A stretch of DNA of 35,788 nucleotides from positions 1-35,788 of the forward strand of contig JAOASG010000062.1 in the NCBI GenBank assembly GCA_025210235.1, written 5' to 3'. Both the position numbers and the translations under genes were made by a program. The DNA is from Vallitalea sp. GTDB lineage: Bacteria; Bacillota; Clostridia; Lachnospirales; Vallitaleaceae. Numbering within the stretch: the stretch's first letter is position 1; each line of letters begins with the position of its first letter. This document shows positions 17,905 through 26,598 of the stretch, in pieces. The notes under the pieces were generated by a model, which did not search any database, had not been told where the DNA came from, and saw only the letters and a list, made by a program, of their open reading frames with translations.

Positions 17905-20304
17905 TTAAACCTTAATTATTCTATCTATAATAGTTTGTTTATTTATTTTCTTAGTTATAATTGTAGTTAATATATATTGAATTATAATTAATATAAATAG
18001 CATTAATAGTATTTCTTTAATTGGAGATTGCCACTTGGCATAAGTTGCTTCCTTGCTGAATAAGTTGAAGAATATTTTTGCAATAATTGTTCCAAAAACT
18101 GTAGCGCTTATTCCGCTTATTAATGAATAATAAAGACCTTCTATTTGAAGCATTCTTCGTAACTGTTTATTAGATAGTCCAATAGCTTGAAGCATTCCTA
18201 ATTCTTTTTTTCTTGTTAATATACTTGTAACCATAGTATTAATTAAATTCAGTAACCCAATCAAACCAATAATAAAAACTAATGTATAACCAATAAATTG
18301 CATTGAACTTTTTTGATTATTCATTTCATTGTATAAATCTAAGTAGGAAGCTATATCAAATTTAGGATAGTTATCTATTAATTTTTCTAGCTGTGGTTTT
18401 ATTTGCTTATTCATTTCTTTTTTAGTATGAATACATATTTTGAAAATATTATTTTCTTTAAAATATGTTTCGATTATCTTATTATGTGCAATCCAAGTAG
18501 GTCCAATTTGATGTCTAGTTAATCCAATAGGAAGTGAATCGGTAATAGCTAATATTGTAAATTCTTCTTCATATGATATATCTTCATCAATATATCTACT
18601 TAGTAAGATTTTATCTCCTGGGTTATAATTATCTTCGTTTTTATCACCAGAATAGATAATATATTTTTCATTTTTTAATTTATCTATATCAAGAGTTCCC
18701 CTAATAATATTATTTGATAATTGATTTAATGTTTTATCATTATAACCTAAAACATCACAGTTAATATTACCATTAATAGTATACCCCTTTTTATCTGGAT
18801 TCATTTTATTAGAATCATACGCAGTTGAAACAGAGATATGTTTGGCAGTAATAATACTTTCAACACCATCTATTTGTTTAATTTCATTAATAATATGATT
18901 CATAGTATCTGTGTTATCTTTACCTTTATAATAGTTAGTTATTTCAAAATCAGCAGATATATAGTTTTTTATGAGGTTATCTATACTCATACTATTAAAA
19001 ATAGATGAAAAGGTGATAAATAATATTCCGCTCATTGTAAGAGATAAAATAGTTATTATTGTACGTTTTTTATTTCTCCAAAGGTTAAGGTATGCTATTT
19101 TACCTATAGATCCAAATATAGATTTTTTGGTTTTATGAAATGATTTTTTCCCTGTTATATTAACTCCTGAATAACTCATTGCTTCTATTGGTGAAATTTT
19201 TGAAGCCATTTTACTAGGTTTTCTTGAAGCAATTATAACTGTTATAAAAGAAGTAATAGCGGATATTAATATTATATAGATGGAAAAGGACATTTCTACT
19301 TTTTTCGTAAAAGGTATTAATGGAACTAGTATATAGCTAATGAAGTAGCCAAGTAATATTCCTAGAGGAATTCCTTTTATAGAAGAAAGTAAGCCTTCAT
19401 ATCTTACCATTTTTTTTAATTGTTTTGGAGATGTACCAATTGATGATAACATACCTATTTGTTGAATTCTTTCTACAACAGATATATAATAAATGTTATA
19501 AATTACTAAAATTGTTGCAAGAATTACTACTAGCCCTATAATAATAAAAGGAATAATAGAGGTTATTTTTTGGTCTTTTGCTTCAAGCAACATTGTATTA
19601 AAACTGATTTTATTCTTAGATATACCATTATCACTTGCTATGTTATATACTTTAGTATGAATATTATTACTGTCTTTTAATTCAAAGGCAATATTTTTTT
19701 TAATAAGATTCTTATTTAATATATCCATAAACTCCTTTGATACAAGACCTATTCCAGAAGAGTTTATGTTATATAAACTATTATCTTTAATAATTCCTGT
19801 TACAATAAATTCTTTCTCATCTTCATGGTAGAATTCTTTATTACCCATAATATAATTTAATTTGATTTTTTGACCAAGTTCAGTATTTTTTTTATAGTGA
19901 GTTAAGACGGATGAATGAACAGCTATTTCATTTTCTTTTTCTGGTAATTTACCTTCTTTTATTTCAAAGGCTAGTAGTGTGGTTGCATTTTTGTCTGCGT
20001 ATAGTAGGGATAAATTATAATTGTTTGTATCTTTAACATGACCTAGATTACTATAGATACCACTTTTTTTTAGTTGGATGTGATTTTTTAGTATATTTAT
20101 TTGTTCATCAGTAACTTCTTTGAATTTAGCTTGTGCAGTTCCATAACTTTCTTTAATATTTTTTATGTTTGTTTCATATATACTATATGAAAATGTACAT
20201 ATAGTAGTTATTAAGCAAGTAGATAAAATTATAGCAACTAATATTAATTTAGATTTATTTATAGATGATTTTTCATATTTTCTTGCTAATTTAATCATAT
20301 TCAT
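17905..20304 (-). CDS. ABC transporter permease, double MacB/FtsX type
   Basis: The 799-residue membrane protein has a first helix (about residues 20-42), a large extracellular domain (to about 250), three helices of an FtsX domain (about 255-360), a fifth helix (about 415-435), a second extracellular domain (to about 675) and a closing FtsX domain of three helices. The phrases VVERIQQIGMLSSIGTSPKQL and LTRKKELGMLQAIGLSNKQL are the usual cytoplasmic coupling segments of this family. Family members export or dislodge peptides and lipids rather than import nutrients. ATG 20304 follows the ATPase stop codon by one base, and its GGAGG site is inside the end of that gene, so the two are translated together. 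Confidence 0.9.
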   Translation of the reverse strand: MNMIKLARKYEKSSINKSKLILVAIILSTCLITTICTFSYSIYETNIKNIKESYGTAQAKFKEVTDEQINILKNHIQLKKSGIYSNLGHVKDTNNYNLSLLYADKNATTLLAFEIKEGKLPEKENEIAVHSSVLTHYKKNTELGQKIKLNYIMGNKEFYHEDEKEFIVTGIIKDNSLYNINSSGIGLVSKEFMDILNKNLIKKNIAFELKDSNNIHTKVYNIASDNGISKNKISFNTMLLEAKDQKITSIIPFIIIGLVVILATILVIYNIYYISVVERIQQIGMLSSIGTSPKQLKKMVRYEGLLSSIKGIPLGILLGYFISYILVPLIPFTKKVEMSFSIYIILISAITSFITVIIASRKPSKMASKISPIEAMSYSGVNITGKKSFHKTKKSIFGSIGKIAYLNLWRNKKRTIITILSLTMSGILFITFSSIFNSMSIDNLIKNYISADFEITNYYKGKDNTDTMNHIINEIKQIDGVESIITAKHISVSTAYDSNKMNPDKKGYTINGNINCDVLGYNDKTLNQLSNNIIRGTLDIDKLKNEKYIIYSGDKNEDNYNPGDKILLSRYIDEDISYEEEFTILAITDSLPIGLTRHQIGPTWIAHNKIIETYFKENNIFKICIHTKKEMNKQIKPQLEKLIDNYPKFDIASYLDLYNEMNNQKSSMQFIGYTLVFIIGLIGLLNLINTMVTSILTRKKELGMLQAIGLSNKQLRRMLQIEGLYYSLISGISATVFGTIIAKIFFNLFSKEATYAKWQSPIKEILLMLFILIIIQYILTTIITKKINKQTIIDRIIKV

Positions 20305-20305
20305 T

Positions 20306-20977
20306 TTATCTACCTCCTTTTATTTTACCGTCCTCAATACGAATAATTCTATCAGCCATATTAGCTATAGAGTCATCATGAGTAATCATTATTAATGTTT
20401 GATGATATTTTTTAACGGACAATTTTAATAACCCTAGAACTTCTTCACTTGTTTTTGAATCAAGATTTCCTGTTGGTTCATCAGCTAATATTATAGATGG
20501 TTTAGAAGCTAGTGCTCTTGCAATTGCTACTCTTTGTTGTTGTCCACCTGATAGGGCATTGGGTAGATGATCTTTTCTATCATATATTTTAATAGTGTTC
20601 ATTAAGTCTAATACAAATTCATTATCTACTTTTTTTCCATCAAGCTCCATTGGTAAAGTTATGTTTTCATATGTATTTAAAACCGGTAGTAAGTTAAAAA
20701 ATTGAAAGATAAAACCTATTTTTCGTCTTCTAAATATTGCAAGTTGTTCATCTTTCATTGAGTATATATTCTCATTTTCAATAAATACTTGACCATCAGT
20801 TGGTCGGTCTAGACCTCCTAGCAAATGAAGTAAAGTACTTTTACCAGAGCCTGATGTTCCTACTATTGCAACAAATTCTTTTTCCTTAACACTTAGATTA
20901 ATATCATTTACTGCTTTTACAATATTATCATCTTTACCATAATATTTTTTTAAGTTTTTGGTAGTTAATATATTCAT
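20306..20977 (-). CDS. ABC transporter ATPase (MacB/BceA/LolD type)
   Basis: The 223-residue ATPase contains Walker A GTSGSGKST (residues 40-48), the Q-loop region FIFQFFNLLPVLNTYEN, the signature LSGGQQQRVAIARAL, Walker B IILADEPTGNLDS and the switch His in ITHDD. The length and motif wording are those of the MacB/BceA/LolD group that partners FtsX-type permeases. GGGAGGA precedes ATG 20977. The BceR-like palindrome and candidate promoter in the 113-base gap upstream suggest that the two ABC genes are induced separately by the two-component system. Confidence 0.94.
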   Translation of the reverse strand: MNILTTKNLKKYYGKDDNIVKAVNDINLSVKEKEFVAIVGTSGSGKSTLLHLLGGLDRPTDGQVFIENENIYSMKDEQLAIFRRRKIGFIFQFFNLLPVLNTYENITLPMELDGKKVDNEFVLDLMNTIKIYDRKDHLPNALSGGQQQRVAIARALASKPSIILADEPTGNLDSKTSEEVLGLLKLSVKKYHQTLIMITHDDSIANMADRIIRIEDGKIKGGR

Positions 20978-21022
20978 TATTTTATCCTCCCAGAAATGTT
21001 TGATATAATTATTTATAAGATT

Positions 21023-21077
21023 AGTATATAGGGGTTAGCTTACTTTTTTATTTCATTTTTGCTTACAATTCTGTAAG
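21023..21077 (-). promoter_or_regulatory. Response-regulator operator and promoter of the ABC genes
   Basis: CTTACAATTCTGTAAG (21062-21077) is a perfect 16-base palindrome. It contains TTACA-N4-TGTAA, matching the TNACA-N4-TGTAA pattern described for BceR-like regulators. Downstream on the - strand a TATACT (21028-21023) makes a fair -10 with no good -35, as expected for an activated promoter. A link to the adjacent response regulator is inferred. Confidence 0.65.
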
Positions 21078-21090
21078 GAAAGCATCTATA

Positions 21091-22341
21091 TTATGTAATA
21101 AAGAATAAAATGCTAAAAGTTGTACCTGTATTTTCTATTGAATATAGAGTTATATTAAACTGTTGCTCTTCAAGTATTCTTTTTGTAAGGTATAATCCTA
21201 CACCAGAACCTTCTTTTTTTTGGACTTCCTTAGATTTGCCTCTATAAAAACGGTTAAATATGTTTACTTGTTCATTATTGGGTATTCCTATTCCTGTATC
21301 TTGTATTATTAGTCTAACAGATGTCTCTAGTTGTTCCATTCTTATAGTTATTTTTCCACCATTTTTTGTATATTTAACTGCATTTTCTAAGATATTAAAG
21401 ATAGCTTCTTTTGTCCATTTAGAATCATGATTAATATCTTTACTTATTAGTTCTTTTATATCAATTGATATGTTTTTTTCTGAAGCTGATAAATATATAC
21501 TATTTATTGCTTGTAAAATGGTTTGTTTGAGGTCACTTTTTTCTTTTTTTATAGATATCATTCCAGCTTCTAATCTTGATATACCAATTAGTGATTTTAT
21601 TAACCATTCTAATTTACTTATTTCCTCTTTACTTCTTAGTAAAAACTGTAATTGATTTTCTCTATCTACGTCATCTTCAAGCATTAGTGAATTAAATAGT
21701 TTTATTGAAGATAGGGGAGTTTTGAATTGGTGAGATATATCTGTTACTATTGATTTAATTTGTTCTCTGCCTTTTTTTATTTCTTCAATGCTTAACTCTA
21801 ATCGTCTAGCCATTAGATTAAACTGATTTCCAATTCTATTAACAATTCCTTCATTGTTTGTGGATAATCTTGTCGAATAATTTCTATCCATTATTTTATC
21901 TATTCCATCAGAAAACAGTTCTAGTTTTTTCATAATATATACTATATTTTTACTGAAATAAAAAAGTAGAAATAAAAATATACAAATTACCATAATTATA
22001 TTACAAACTAAAACTACTATTGATTTTGAGTATATATTTTTGTTGTAACATATATTCATATTTTCTGTATATCCAAATTTATTAAGTGATTTTTTACCTT
22101 GTTCTATATAATTAGTGTTATTATCTTCAAAAAAAATACTAGTTATTTCTTCTTCTTTATCAGGAAAAAGATTAGTTAATCCCCCTACAATTTGATAATT
22201 AGCAATTATTTGTTGCTTATTTATTTGTTGATGCATATAAGTTATTATTAAGGTAAAAACAAGGCTTATAATAAGCATTATTAATAGTGAGTGTTTTAAT
22301 TTATTATAAATATATGGCTCCTTTTTAAGATAATTTAGCAT
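21091..22341 (-). CDS. Sensor histidine kinase
   Basis: The 416-residue kinase has membrane helices at about residues 17-37 and 109-131 flanking an extracytoplasmic segment of about 70 residues, then a HAMP region (about 132-185), a HisKA domain with DISHQFKTPLSS (phosphorylated His204), and an HATPase domain with N-box NILENAVKYT, IQDTGIGIP and GSGVGLYLTK. The signal is unknown; the ABC neighbours suggest an antimicrobial peptide or envelope stress. Unlike classic BceS kinases, which have almost no extracellular loop, this one has a modest sensor domain. It is 72 bases downstream of the response regulator and in the same direction. Confidence 0.93.
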   Translation of the reverse strand: MLNYLKKEPYIYNKLKHSLLIMLIISLVFTLIITYMHQQINKQQIIANYQIVGGLTNLFPDKEEEITSIFFEDNNTNYIEQGKKSLNKFGYTENMNICYNKNIYSKSIVVLVCNIIMVICIFLFLLFYFSKNIVYIMKKLELFSDGIDKIMDRNYSTRLSTNNEGIVNRIGNQFNLMARRLELSIEEIKKGREQIKSIVTDISHQFKTPLSSIKLFNSLMLEDDVDRENQLQFLLRSKEEISKLEWLIKSLIGISRLEAGMISIKKEKSDLKQTILQAINSIYLSASEKNISIDIKELISKDINHDSKWTKEAIFNILENAVKYTKNGGKITIRMEQLETSVRLIIQDTGIGIPNNEQVNIFNRFYRGKSKEVQKKEGSGVGLYLTKRILEEQQFNITLYSIENTGTTFSILFFIT

Positions 22342-22413
22342 GGTTGCCTCCCGATTTATTATTATAAATTAAAACCTTTACAGATATTAAAGTAAAGGTT
22401 TAATTTCATTATA

Positions 22414-23100
22414 TTAAATTACTTTTTTATTCCATATGTACCCAACACCTCGAACTGTTTGTATATATTCTGGTTGAGATGGATTATTCTCTATTTTTTT
22501 TCGTAGTCTTCTTATATATACTGCTAGAGTATTTTGGTCAATATAATTTCCATCTATGTCCCATAAATGTTCTAAGAGCTGTTCTTTAGTTAATATTTGT
22601 TGATCATTTACCATAAAGTAATATAACAACTTATATTCTGATTTTGTAACATCTATTACTTTACTATTTTTATACATTTTCATTTTATTAGAATGTAATA
22701 CAATATTACCTGAAGTTAATGTTTCTTTTTTATCTTTTTTGGATGTTCTTCTAAGTACTACATTTATTCTTGAGATTAATTCTCTTAATCGAAAAGGCTT
22801 AGTTATATAGTCATCAGCTCCCATATCTAAACCAGTCACAACGTTAACCTCTTCATCTAATGCAGTCAAAAAAATAACAGGTATATCCCTTGTTTCTTGG
22901 ATATAATTAAATAATTCAAACCCGTTTCCATCGGGTAGAGTTACGTCTAATAATGCTAAATCAAAGCTTTGTTCTTGTATTTCTTTTTCTGCTTCTTGTT
23001 TGTTTGTTGCATGTATTACTTTATAGTTTTCTTTTTCTAATGCATATTTAATACCCATTCCAAGGGAAAAATCATCTTCTACCATTAATATTGAAATCAT
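22414..23100 (-). CDS. OmpR-family response regulator
   Basis: The 228-residue protein has a receiver domain with the acidic pair near residues 8-10, phosphoacceptor Asp52 (LLDVTLPDGNG) and the Lys in TKPF, followed by a winged-helix DNA-binding domain (about 130-225; LTKEQLLEHLWD, YIRRLRKKIE, VRGVGYIW). It is the first gene of the four-gene set. GGAGGAG precedes ATG 23100. The likely target is the palindrome before the ABC ATPase gene. Confidence 0.95.
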   Translation of the reverse strand: MISILMVEDDFSLGMGIKYALEKENYKVIHATNKQEAEKEIQEQSFDLALLDVTLPDGNGFELFNYIQETRDIPVIFLTALDEEVNVVTGLDMGADDYITKPFRLRELISRINVVLRRTSKKDKKETLTSGNIVLHSNKMKMYKNSKVIDVTKSEYKLLYYFMVNDQQILTKEQLLEHLWDIDGNYIDQNTLAVYIRRLRKKIENNPSQPEYIQTVRGVGYIWNKKVI

Positions 23101-23613
23101 CTAACTCCTCCTAGAGTGAAAATTATAGAATGTATTTCTAATTACATATAAAAATACTTAGTAGTAAAATTATACAATAAAACATTATAAAATCAAATTA
23201 TAGAAAATATAGAATAGGCAAGAGTTTATAAATGTTTTTGTTCATATTTATTATAAATATGTTAGAATTACTTAAATTGATAAAAAATACTTTAAGGCTT
23301 GATTATTGTCGAATTATCTGTTAATATAAATAATGCTTAAAAAATACAATTGAAAAATAATTTTAAATTATTATATGTATTGAAATAAAATTAGATAATG
23401 CTTGGAAAATTAATATATTGATAACATTTGCTTAAAAAGGATAAAAATATTAGGTGTTATGAACATAAAAATATGATAACTTAAAATATTATTTAATTAT
23501 AAATACGAGAGTCGGGAAATTGATGACTGGAGTTTTCCTAATGATTTCAATAGTTTATGTGTTGTGTAGCAGTTCAATTCATATAAAGTAAAATATAAAA
23601 TTGGAGGGATATT
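23101..23613. other. AT-rich intergenic region, no gene recognised
   Basis: This 513-base gap separates divergent genes and must hold the promoters of the two-component operon (- strand) and of the DUF898 gene (+ strand). A less AT-rich block at about 23508-23560 (CGAGAGTCGGG and a GGAAA...TTTTCC pairing) could be a small structured leader, but I cannot match it to a known RNA family. TTGATA (23418-23423) followed by GATAAA about 16 bases later is a weak promoter candidate. Confidence 0.4.
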
Positions 23614-23967
23614 ATGACTGATACAACTATTAATGTAAAAAATGTACATAGCTTACAGAGTGAAGGTAAATCATATTTCGATGGAGGGTTACTTCAACTA
23701 ATTGGATGGTCAATATTAGGATTTTTAGTAACAGTTTGTACTTTAGGTATTTGTTATCCATGGGCATTATGCATGGTGTATGGTTGGAAAATAAACCATA
23801 CTGTAATTGAAGGAAGAAGACTTAAATTTAAAGGATCAGCCATAGGATTATTCGGAAATTGGATAAAATGGTTATTATTATGTATCATAACATTAGGAAT
23901 ATATAGTTTTTGGTTAGGTATAGCATTAGAAAAATGGAAAGTTAAAAACACAACTTTTGCTAATTAA
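23614..23967 (+). CDS. DUF898 (YjgN-like) small membrane protein
   Basis: The 117-residue protein has two hydrophobic segments (about residues 28-53 and 81-103), each in the setting typical of DUF898: YFDGGLLQLIGW, then LGICYPWALCMVYGWKINHT, and a second GNWIKWLLLCIITLGIYSFWLGIALEKW. The duplicated pattern of LG-I-Y-W-L is characteristic of this family, whose function is unknown. It is short; many members are longer. GGAGGG lies before ATG 23614. It stands alone, before the queuosine salvage operon. Confidence 0.8.
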   Translation: MTDTTINVKNVHSLQSEGKSYFDGGLLQLIGWSILGFLVTVCTLGICYPWALCMVYGWKINHTVIEGRRLKFKGSAIGLFGNWIKWLLLCIITLGIYSFWLGIALEKWKVKNTTFAN

Positions 23968-24198
23968 CTAACATATAGTGTATGAATTGAGCAAACTACA
24001 TCATTTAGTTAAATATATATATACTTTTTGACAAAAATTAACTTATCATGACGCGCTTAATGAATGGATGATTACAATAGGTTAAGTAGACTAGCAAATT
24101 CTAATAAACTTCTAACAAGCTTTGTTATTTTATAAGATATTAATAGAAAAGAAAAATTAAAAACGTGATTAAATAGCCTTTTTTAAGGTGCTAATGTA

Positions 24199-24207
24199 TG
24201 CTATAAT
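24199..24207 (+). promoter_or_regulatory. Extended -10 promoter of the queuosine salvage operon
   Basis: TGCTATAAT (24199-24207) is an extended -10 element with perfect TATAAT. No good -35 is present. A start near 24213 would put the riboswitch at the very 5' end of the RNA. Confidence 0.6.
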
Positions 24208-24215
24208 AGAACAAT

Positions 24216-24256
24216 CGCAGTTCGAAACCATCCTGCGTAATCAAAACTATGGGAGG
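24216..24256 (+). promoter_or_regulatory. preQ1-I riboswitch controlling translation
   Basis: Stem P1 is CGCAG (24216-24220) with CTGCG (24233-24237). The loop starts TTC and contains CCAT (24228-24231); an A-rich tail (AATCAAAACTA) follows and ATGG (24249-24252) can pair with CCAT to form the pseudoknot P2. This matches the layout of preQ1-I riboswitches, such as the compact Thermoanaerobacter form. ATGG runs into the GGGAGG ribosome site (24251-24256), so ligand binding should hide it and switch off translation. The transporter gene downstream supports the call. Confidence 0.85.
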
Positions 24257-24263
24257 ACATAAA

Positions 24264-24983
24264 ATGAATAACTTGTTGATTTTTTTAATTTATGCAGTGA
24301 TTAACTTTGCATTAATCGCATTAGTATTTAGGCTGTTTGGGAAGAGAGGAATACTTGCTTATATTGTTTTAAGTGTTATAGCCGCCAATATTCAAGTAAA
24401 TAAAGTAATTATTTTTAACTTTGGAATGTTTGAATTAGAGGCAACGCTTGGAAATGTAATGTTTGCAGGTATTTTTTTGGCAACAGATTTATTAAGTGAA
24501 AAGTATGGATATAAAGAAGCTAAGAAATCAGTTAATATATCTATTTACGCAAATATTGCTTTTATCATTATAATGTTTATTTCAACATTATTTAAGGGAT
24601 TAGATCAGAGTGTAAGTGCTAATGAAGCAATAAATCTATTCTTTTCTATTAATGGAGGAGCATTAAAAGCAGTAATAGTAGGAAATGTAGTGTATTTTAT
24701 TAGTCAAACTTTAGACGTTTTTATATATTCAAAGATTAAACAATGGAAACCTTCAACAAAATATTTATGGTTAAGAAATAATGGTTCAACTTTTATCTCA
24801 CAATTAATAGATAGCGTACTTGTTACTTTTGGATTCGCTTTAGTAGGTATTTTTCCTATGGAATTTGTGTTTAATATTATAGTAACAACATTAATTGTAA
24901 AATACATAGCAGCAATTATTGATACACCATTTATGTATTTGATTTCTTATATTAAACCTAGGAGTGGTGTGGATGAAGACTAG
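24264..24983 (+). CDS. Queuosine precursor transporter (YhhQ/VUT family)
   Basis: The 239-residue integral membrane protein has about six helices and the family pattern: VIAANIQVNK, a LGNVMFAGIFLATDLLSEKYG block, KKSVNIS and NGSTFISQLIDSVLV. YhhQ proteins take up preQ0, preQ1 or queuine-type precursors of the tRNA base queuosine. The frame is open from ATG 24249, but that codon lies in the riboswitch pseudoknot and overlaps the GGGAGG site; ATG 24264 is the correct start. The riboswitch upstream and the coupled nucleoside hydrolase downstream both support a role in salvage. Confidence 0.9.
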   Translation: MNNLLIFLIYAVINFALIALVFRLFGKRGILAYIVLSVIAANIQVNKVIIFNFGMFELEATLGNVMFAGIFLATDLLSEKYGYKEAKKSVNISIYANIAFIIIMFISTLFKGLDQSVSANEAINLFFSINGGALKAVIVGNVVYFISQTLDVFIYSKIKQWKPSTKYLWLRNNGSTFISQLIDSVLVTFGFALVGIFPMEFVFNIIVTTLIVKYIAAIIDTPFMYLISYIKPRSGVDED

Positions 24984-25896
24984 AAAAGTTATAATAGATG
25001 CTGATTGTGGTATTGATGACGCTTTAGCACTTATATTTGCAATAAAAGCAAATATAGATATAGTAGGTATTACTAGTGTAAGTGGAAATGTTAATAGCAT
25101 AGAAAGTGCTAGAAATATTAAAGCTATACTAAAACTACTAGATGTAGATATTCCTGTATATACTAGTGAAATAACTAATATAGATGGAGAAATGATTGAT
25201 GCTAAAGATACTCATGGAGAAGATGGATTAGGTGAGACGTATTTTGGACAAGGACATGATTATGTATCCAAAATGAAAGCAGAAGATTATATTCTTGATA
25301 CCTTAGAAAAATATGAAGATATTGATATTATTGCACTTGGTCCATTAACAAACTTGGCTAGGGCCTATATAAAAGACTCTGATACATTTAATAAGTGCAA
25401 AAATATTATTTCTATGGGTGGAACATATAAAGCATATGGTAATATGACCCCAGTTACAGAATTTAATTATTATCATGACCCAAAAGCTGTAGCATGTATG
25501 ATTGAAGCAAAAGTACCACTTACTATGGTTACTTTAGATGTTACAAGAAAGATATTTCTAACACCTGATATGACATTAGAATTTAGAGATAAACACAAGA
25601 TAGGAAAATTTATTTATGATATAACAAAGTTTTATATGGATTTTCATAGAAAAGCAGAAAATTTTAATGGATGTATTATTAATGATATATTAAACATTGC
25701 TTATTATTTAAATCCTTCTGTTTGTTCGGGCATTTTTGCTCCTATTGAAGTGGTAAAAGAAGGAGTTACGAGAGGACAGATATTAGTAGATAATCTAGAA
25801 ATGTTTTATAAAGAAAACAAAAAATGTCTTGTCCTTAATAAAGTTGAAGCTAATATGGTTATGGATATGTTTTTAGATACGTTAAATTTAAAATAA
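24973..25896 (+). CDS. Nucleoside hydrolase, probable queuosine salvage enzyme (QueK-like)
   Basis: The 307-residue protein belongs to the inosine-uridine nucleoside hydrolase family. It has the calcium-binding motif DADCGIDDALAL at residues 9-20 (usually DTDPGIDDA), ALGPLTNLARA, and a MTPVTEFNYYHDPKA block. The family cleaves N-glycosidic bonds to give a free base and ribose. The start ATG 24973 (preceded by AGGAG, 8 bases) overlaps the transporter gene by 11 bases, so both are under the preQ1 riboswitch. In Clostridioides difficile a hydrolase of this family (QueK) frees queuine from queuosine; a similar job here is inferred from context. No QueL-like radical SAM gene is in the window. A general purine or pyrimidine hydrolase is the alternative. 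Confidence 0.88.
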   Translation: MKTRKVIIDADCGIDDALALIFAIKANIDIVGITSVSGNVNSIESARNIKAILKLLDVDIPVYTSEITNIDGEMIDAKDTHGEDGLGETYFGQGHDYVSKMKAEDYILDTLEKYEDIDIIALGPLTNLARAYIKDSDTFNKCKNIISMGGTYKAYGNMTPVTEFNYYHDPKAVACMIEAKVPLTMVTLDVTRKIFLTPDMTLEFRDKHKIGKFIYDITKFYMDFHRKAENFNGCIINDILNIAYYLNPSVCSGIFAPIEVVKEGVTRGQILVDNLEMFYKENKKCLVLNKVEANMVMDMFLDTLNLK

Positions 25897-25903
25897 CAGT
25901 AAG

Positions 25904-25942
25904 AAATACACCCTTTAGTGGAAAGAGAGGGTGTATTTTTTA
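25904..25942 (+). terminator. Terminator of the queuosine salvage operon
   Basis: AAATACACCCT (25904-25914) pairs with AGGGTGTATTT (25928-25938), and T-rich sequence runs from 25936 to 25942. It also stands just beyond the end of the convergent DUF1062 gene. Confidence 0.85.
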
Positions 25943-26524
25943 TTATCCTATATATATTTTGATATTATTATTAATTTTTTCTCGTAACAAATCTTTTTTA
26001 CAATCTCCATATATTAAGGAATTTTTATGTAGTTTCTTAATTTTTTCTCTTGAGACTCCTAGTTTTTTTGATAGAACTTTATCAACTCGTAATCCAAAGG
26101 GATATTTACATGTAATGTCTAAAATTATTTTTTTATTAAAATTCTCTTCTAATATATCAATCTTTTCACCAATTATTTCATACTCAATATTTTCATAATC
26201 TATATTTACTTTATTTTTATTATGAATAGCAATATCAAAACCATATTGCTTTGCCAATTCTATATCATTATTTAAAAAAAGTTTATATATTGTTGGATCA
26301 ATATCCTTATAATTAATTCTTTCATAGATAGACATATTCCAAGTTGATTTACATTTTTCGCATTGATAAATTAGCCATATATCTAACTTATTTTTATTTG
26401 CATTTACTCGAAATTTATTACTATTTATGAACAAAGAATTATTCCCACATTTACAACAATTCTTTTTTACCATGGGTAGTGTTAAAGGGATTATTTCCCA
26501 CTTTACAATTTGTTGATAGCTCAT
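25943..26524 (-). CDS. DUF1062 protein: zinc ribbon plus S4-like RNA-binding end
   Basis: The 193-residue protein carries a probable zinc ribbon made of Cys23/Cys26 and Cys55/Cys58, within NKFRVNANKNKLDIWLIYQCEKC, the conserved core of DUF1062. Its C-terminal about 45 residues (LRVDKVLSKKLGVSREKIKKL...NNNIKIYIG) resemble an S4 RNA-binding fold. The family function is not known; binding to RNA or the ribosome is inferred. Translation is probably controlled by the leader ORF and hairpin at 26557-26623. AGGAGG stands 5-10 bases before ATG 26524. The first three codons (MSY) and the preceding bases are identical to those of the CD3324-family gene at 27987. Confidence 0.85.
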   Translation of the reverse strand: MSYQQIVKWEIIPLTLPMVKKNCCKCGNNSLFINSNKFRVNANKNKLDIWLIYQCEKCKSTWNMSIYERINYKDIDPTIYKLFLNNDIELAKQYGFDIAIHNKNKVNIDYENIEYEIIGEKIDILEENFNKKIILDITCKYPFGLRVDKVLSKKLGVSREKIKKLHKNSLIYGDCKKDLLREKINNNIKIYIG

Positions 26525-26556
26525 TTTGCTCCTCCTAAAAATTATTTTTAGAATTA

Positions 26557-26598
26557 AGCAAAGGCTATATTATATATTTTTTATGCATAGCCTTTGCT
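26557..26598 (-). promoter_or_regulatory. Attenuator hairpin, copy A
   Basis: On the - strand, AGCAAAGGCTAT (26598-26587) pairs perfectly with ATAGCCTTTGCT (26568-26557). The 5' arm starts inside the leader stop codon. The 3' arm can instead pair with AGCAAA and GCTAT, which flank the ATGA of the DUF1062 start (26530-26516). A further helix of about 7-9 pairs (CTAAAAA with TTTTTAG) reaches into the AGGAGG site. No T-run follows, so control of translation is more likely than termination. Confidence 0.75.

Noticed and set aside
24113..24137. TAACAAGCTTTGTTATTTTAT as a terminator of the DUF898 gene
   Set aside because: The stem is only six AT-rich pairs with a three-base loop, too weak to support.
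26557..26598. Hairpin copy A as an intrinsic terminator
   Set aside because: No T-run follows the stem on the - strand, and the same is true for copy B; the pairing with the start region fits translational control better.
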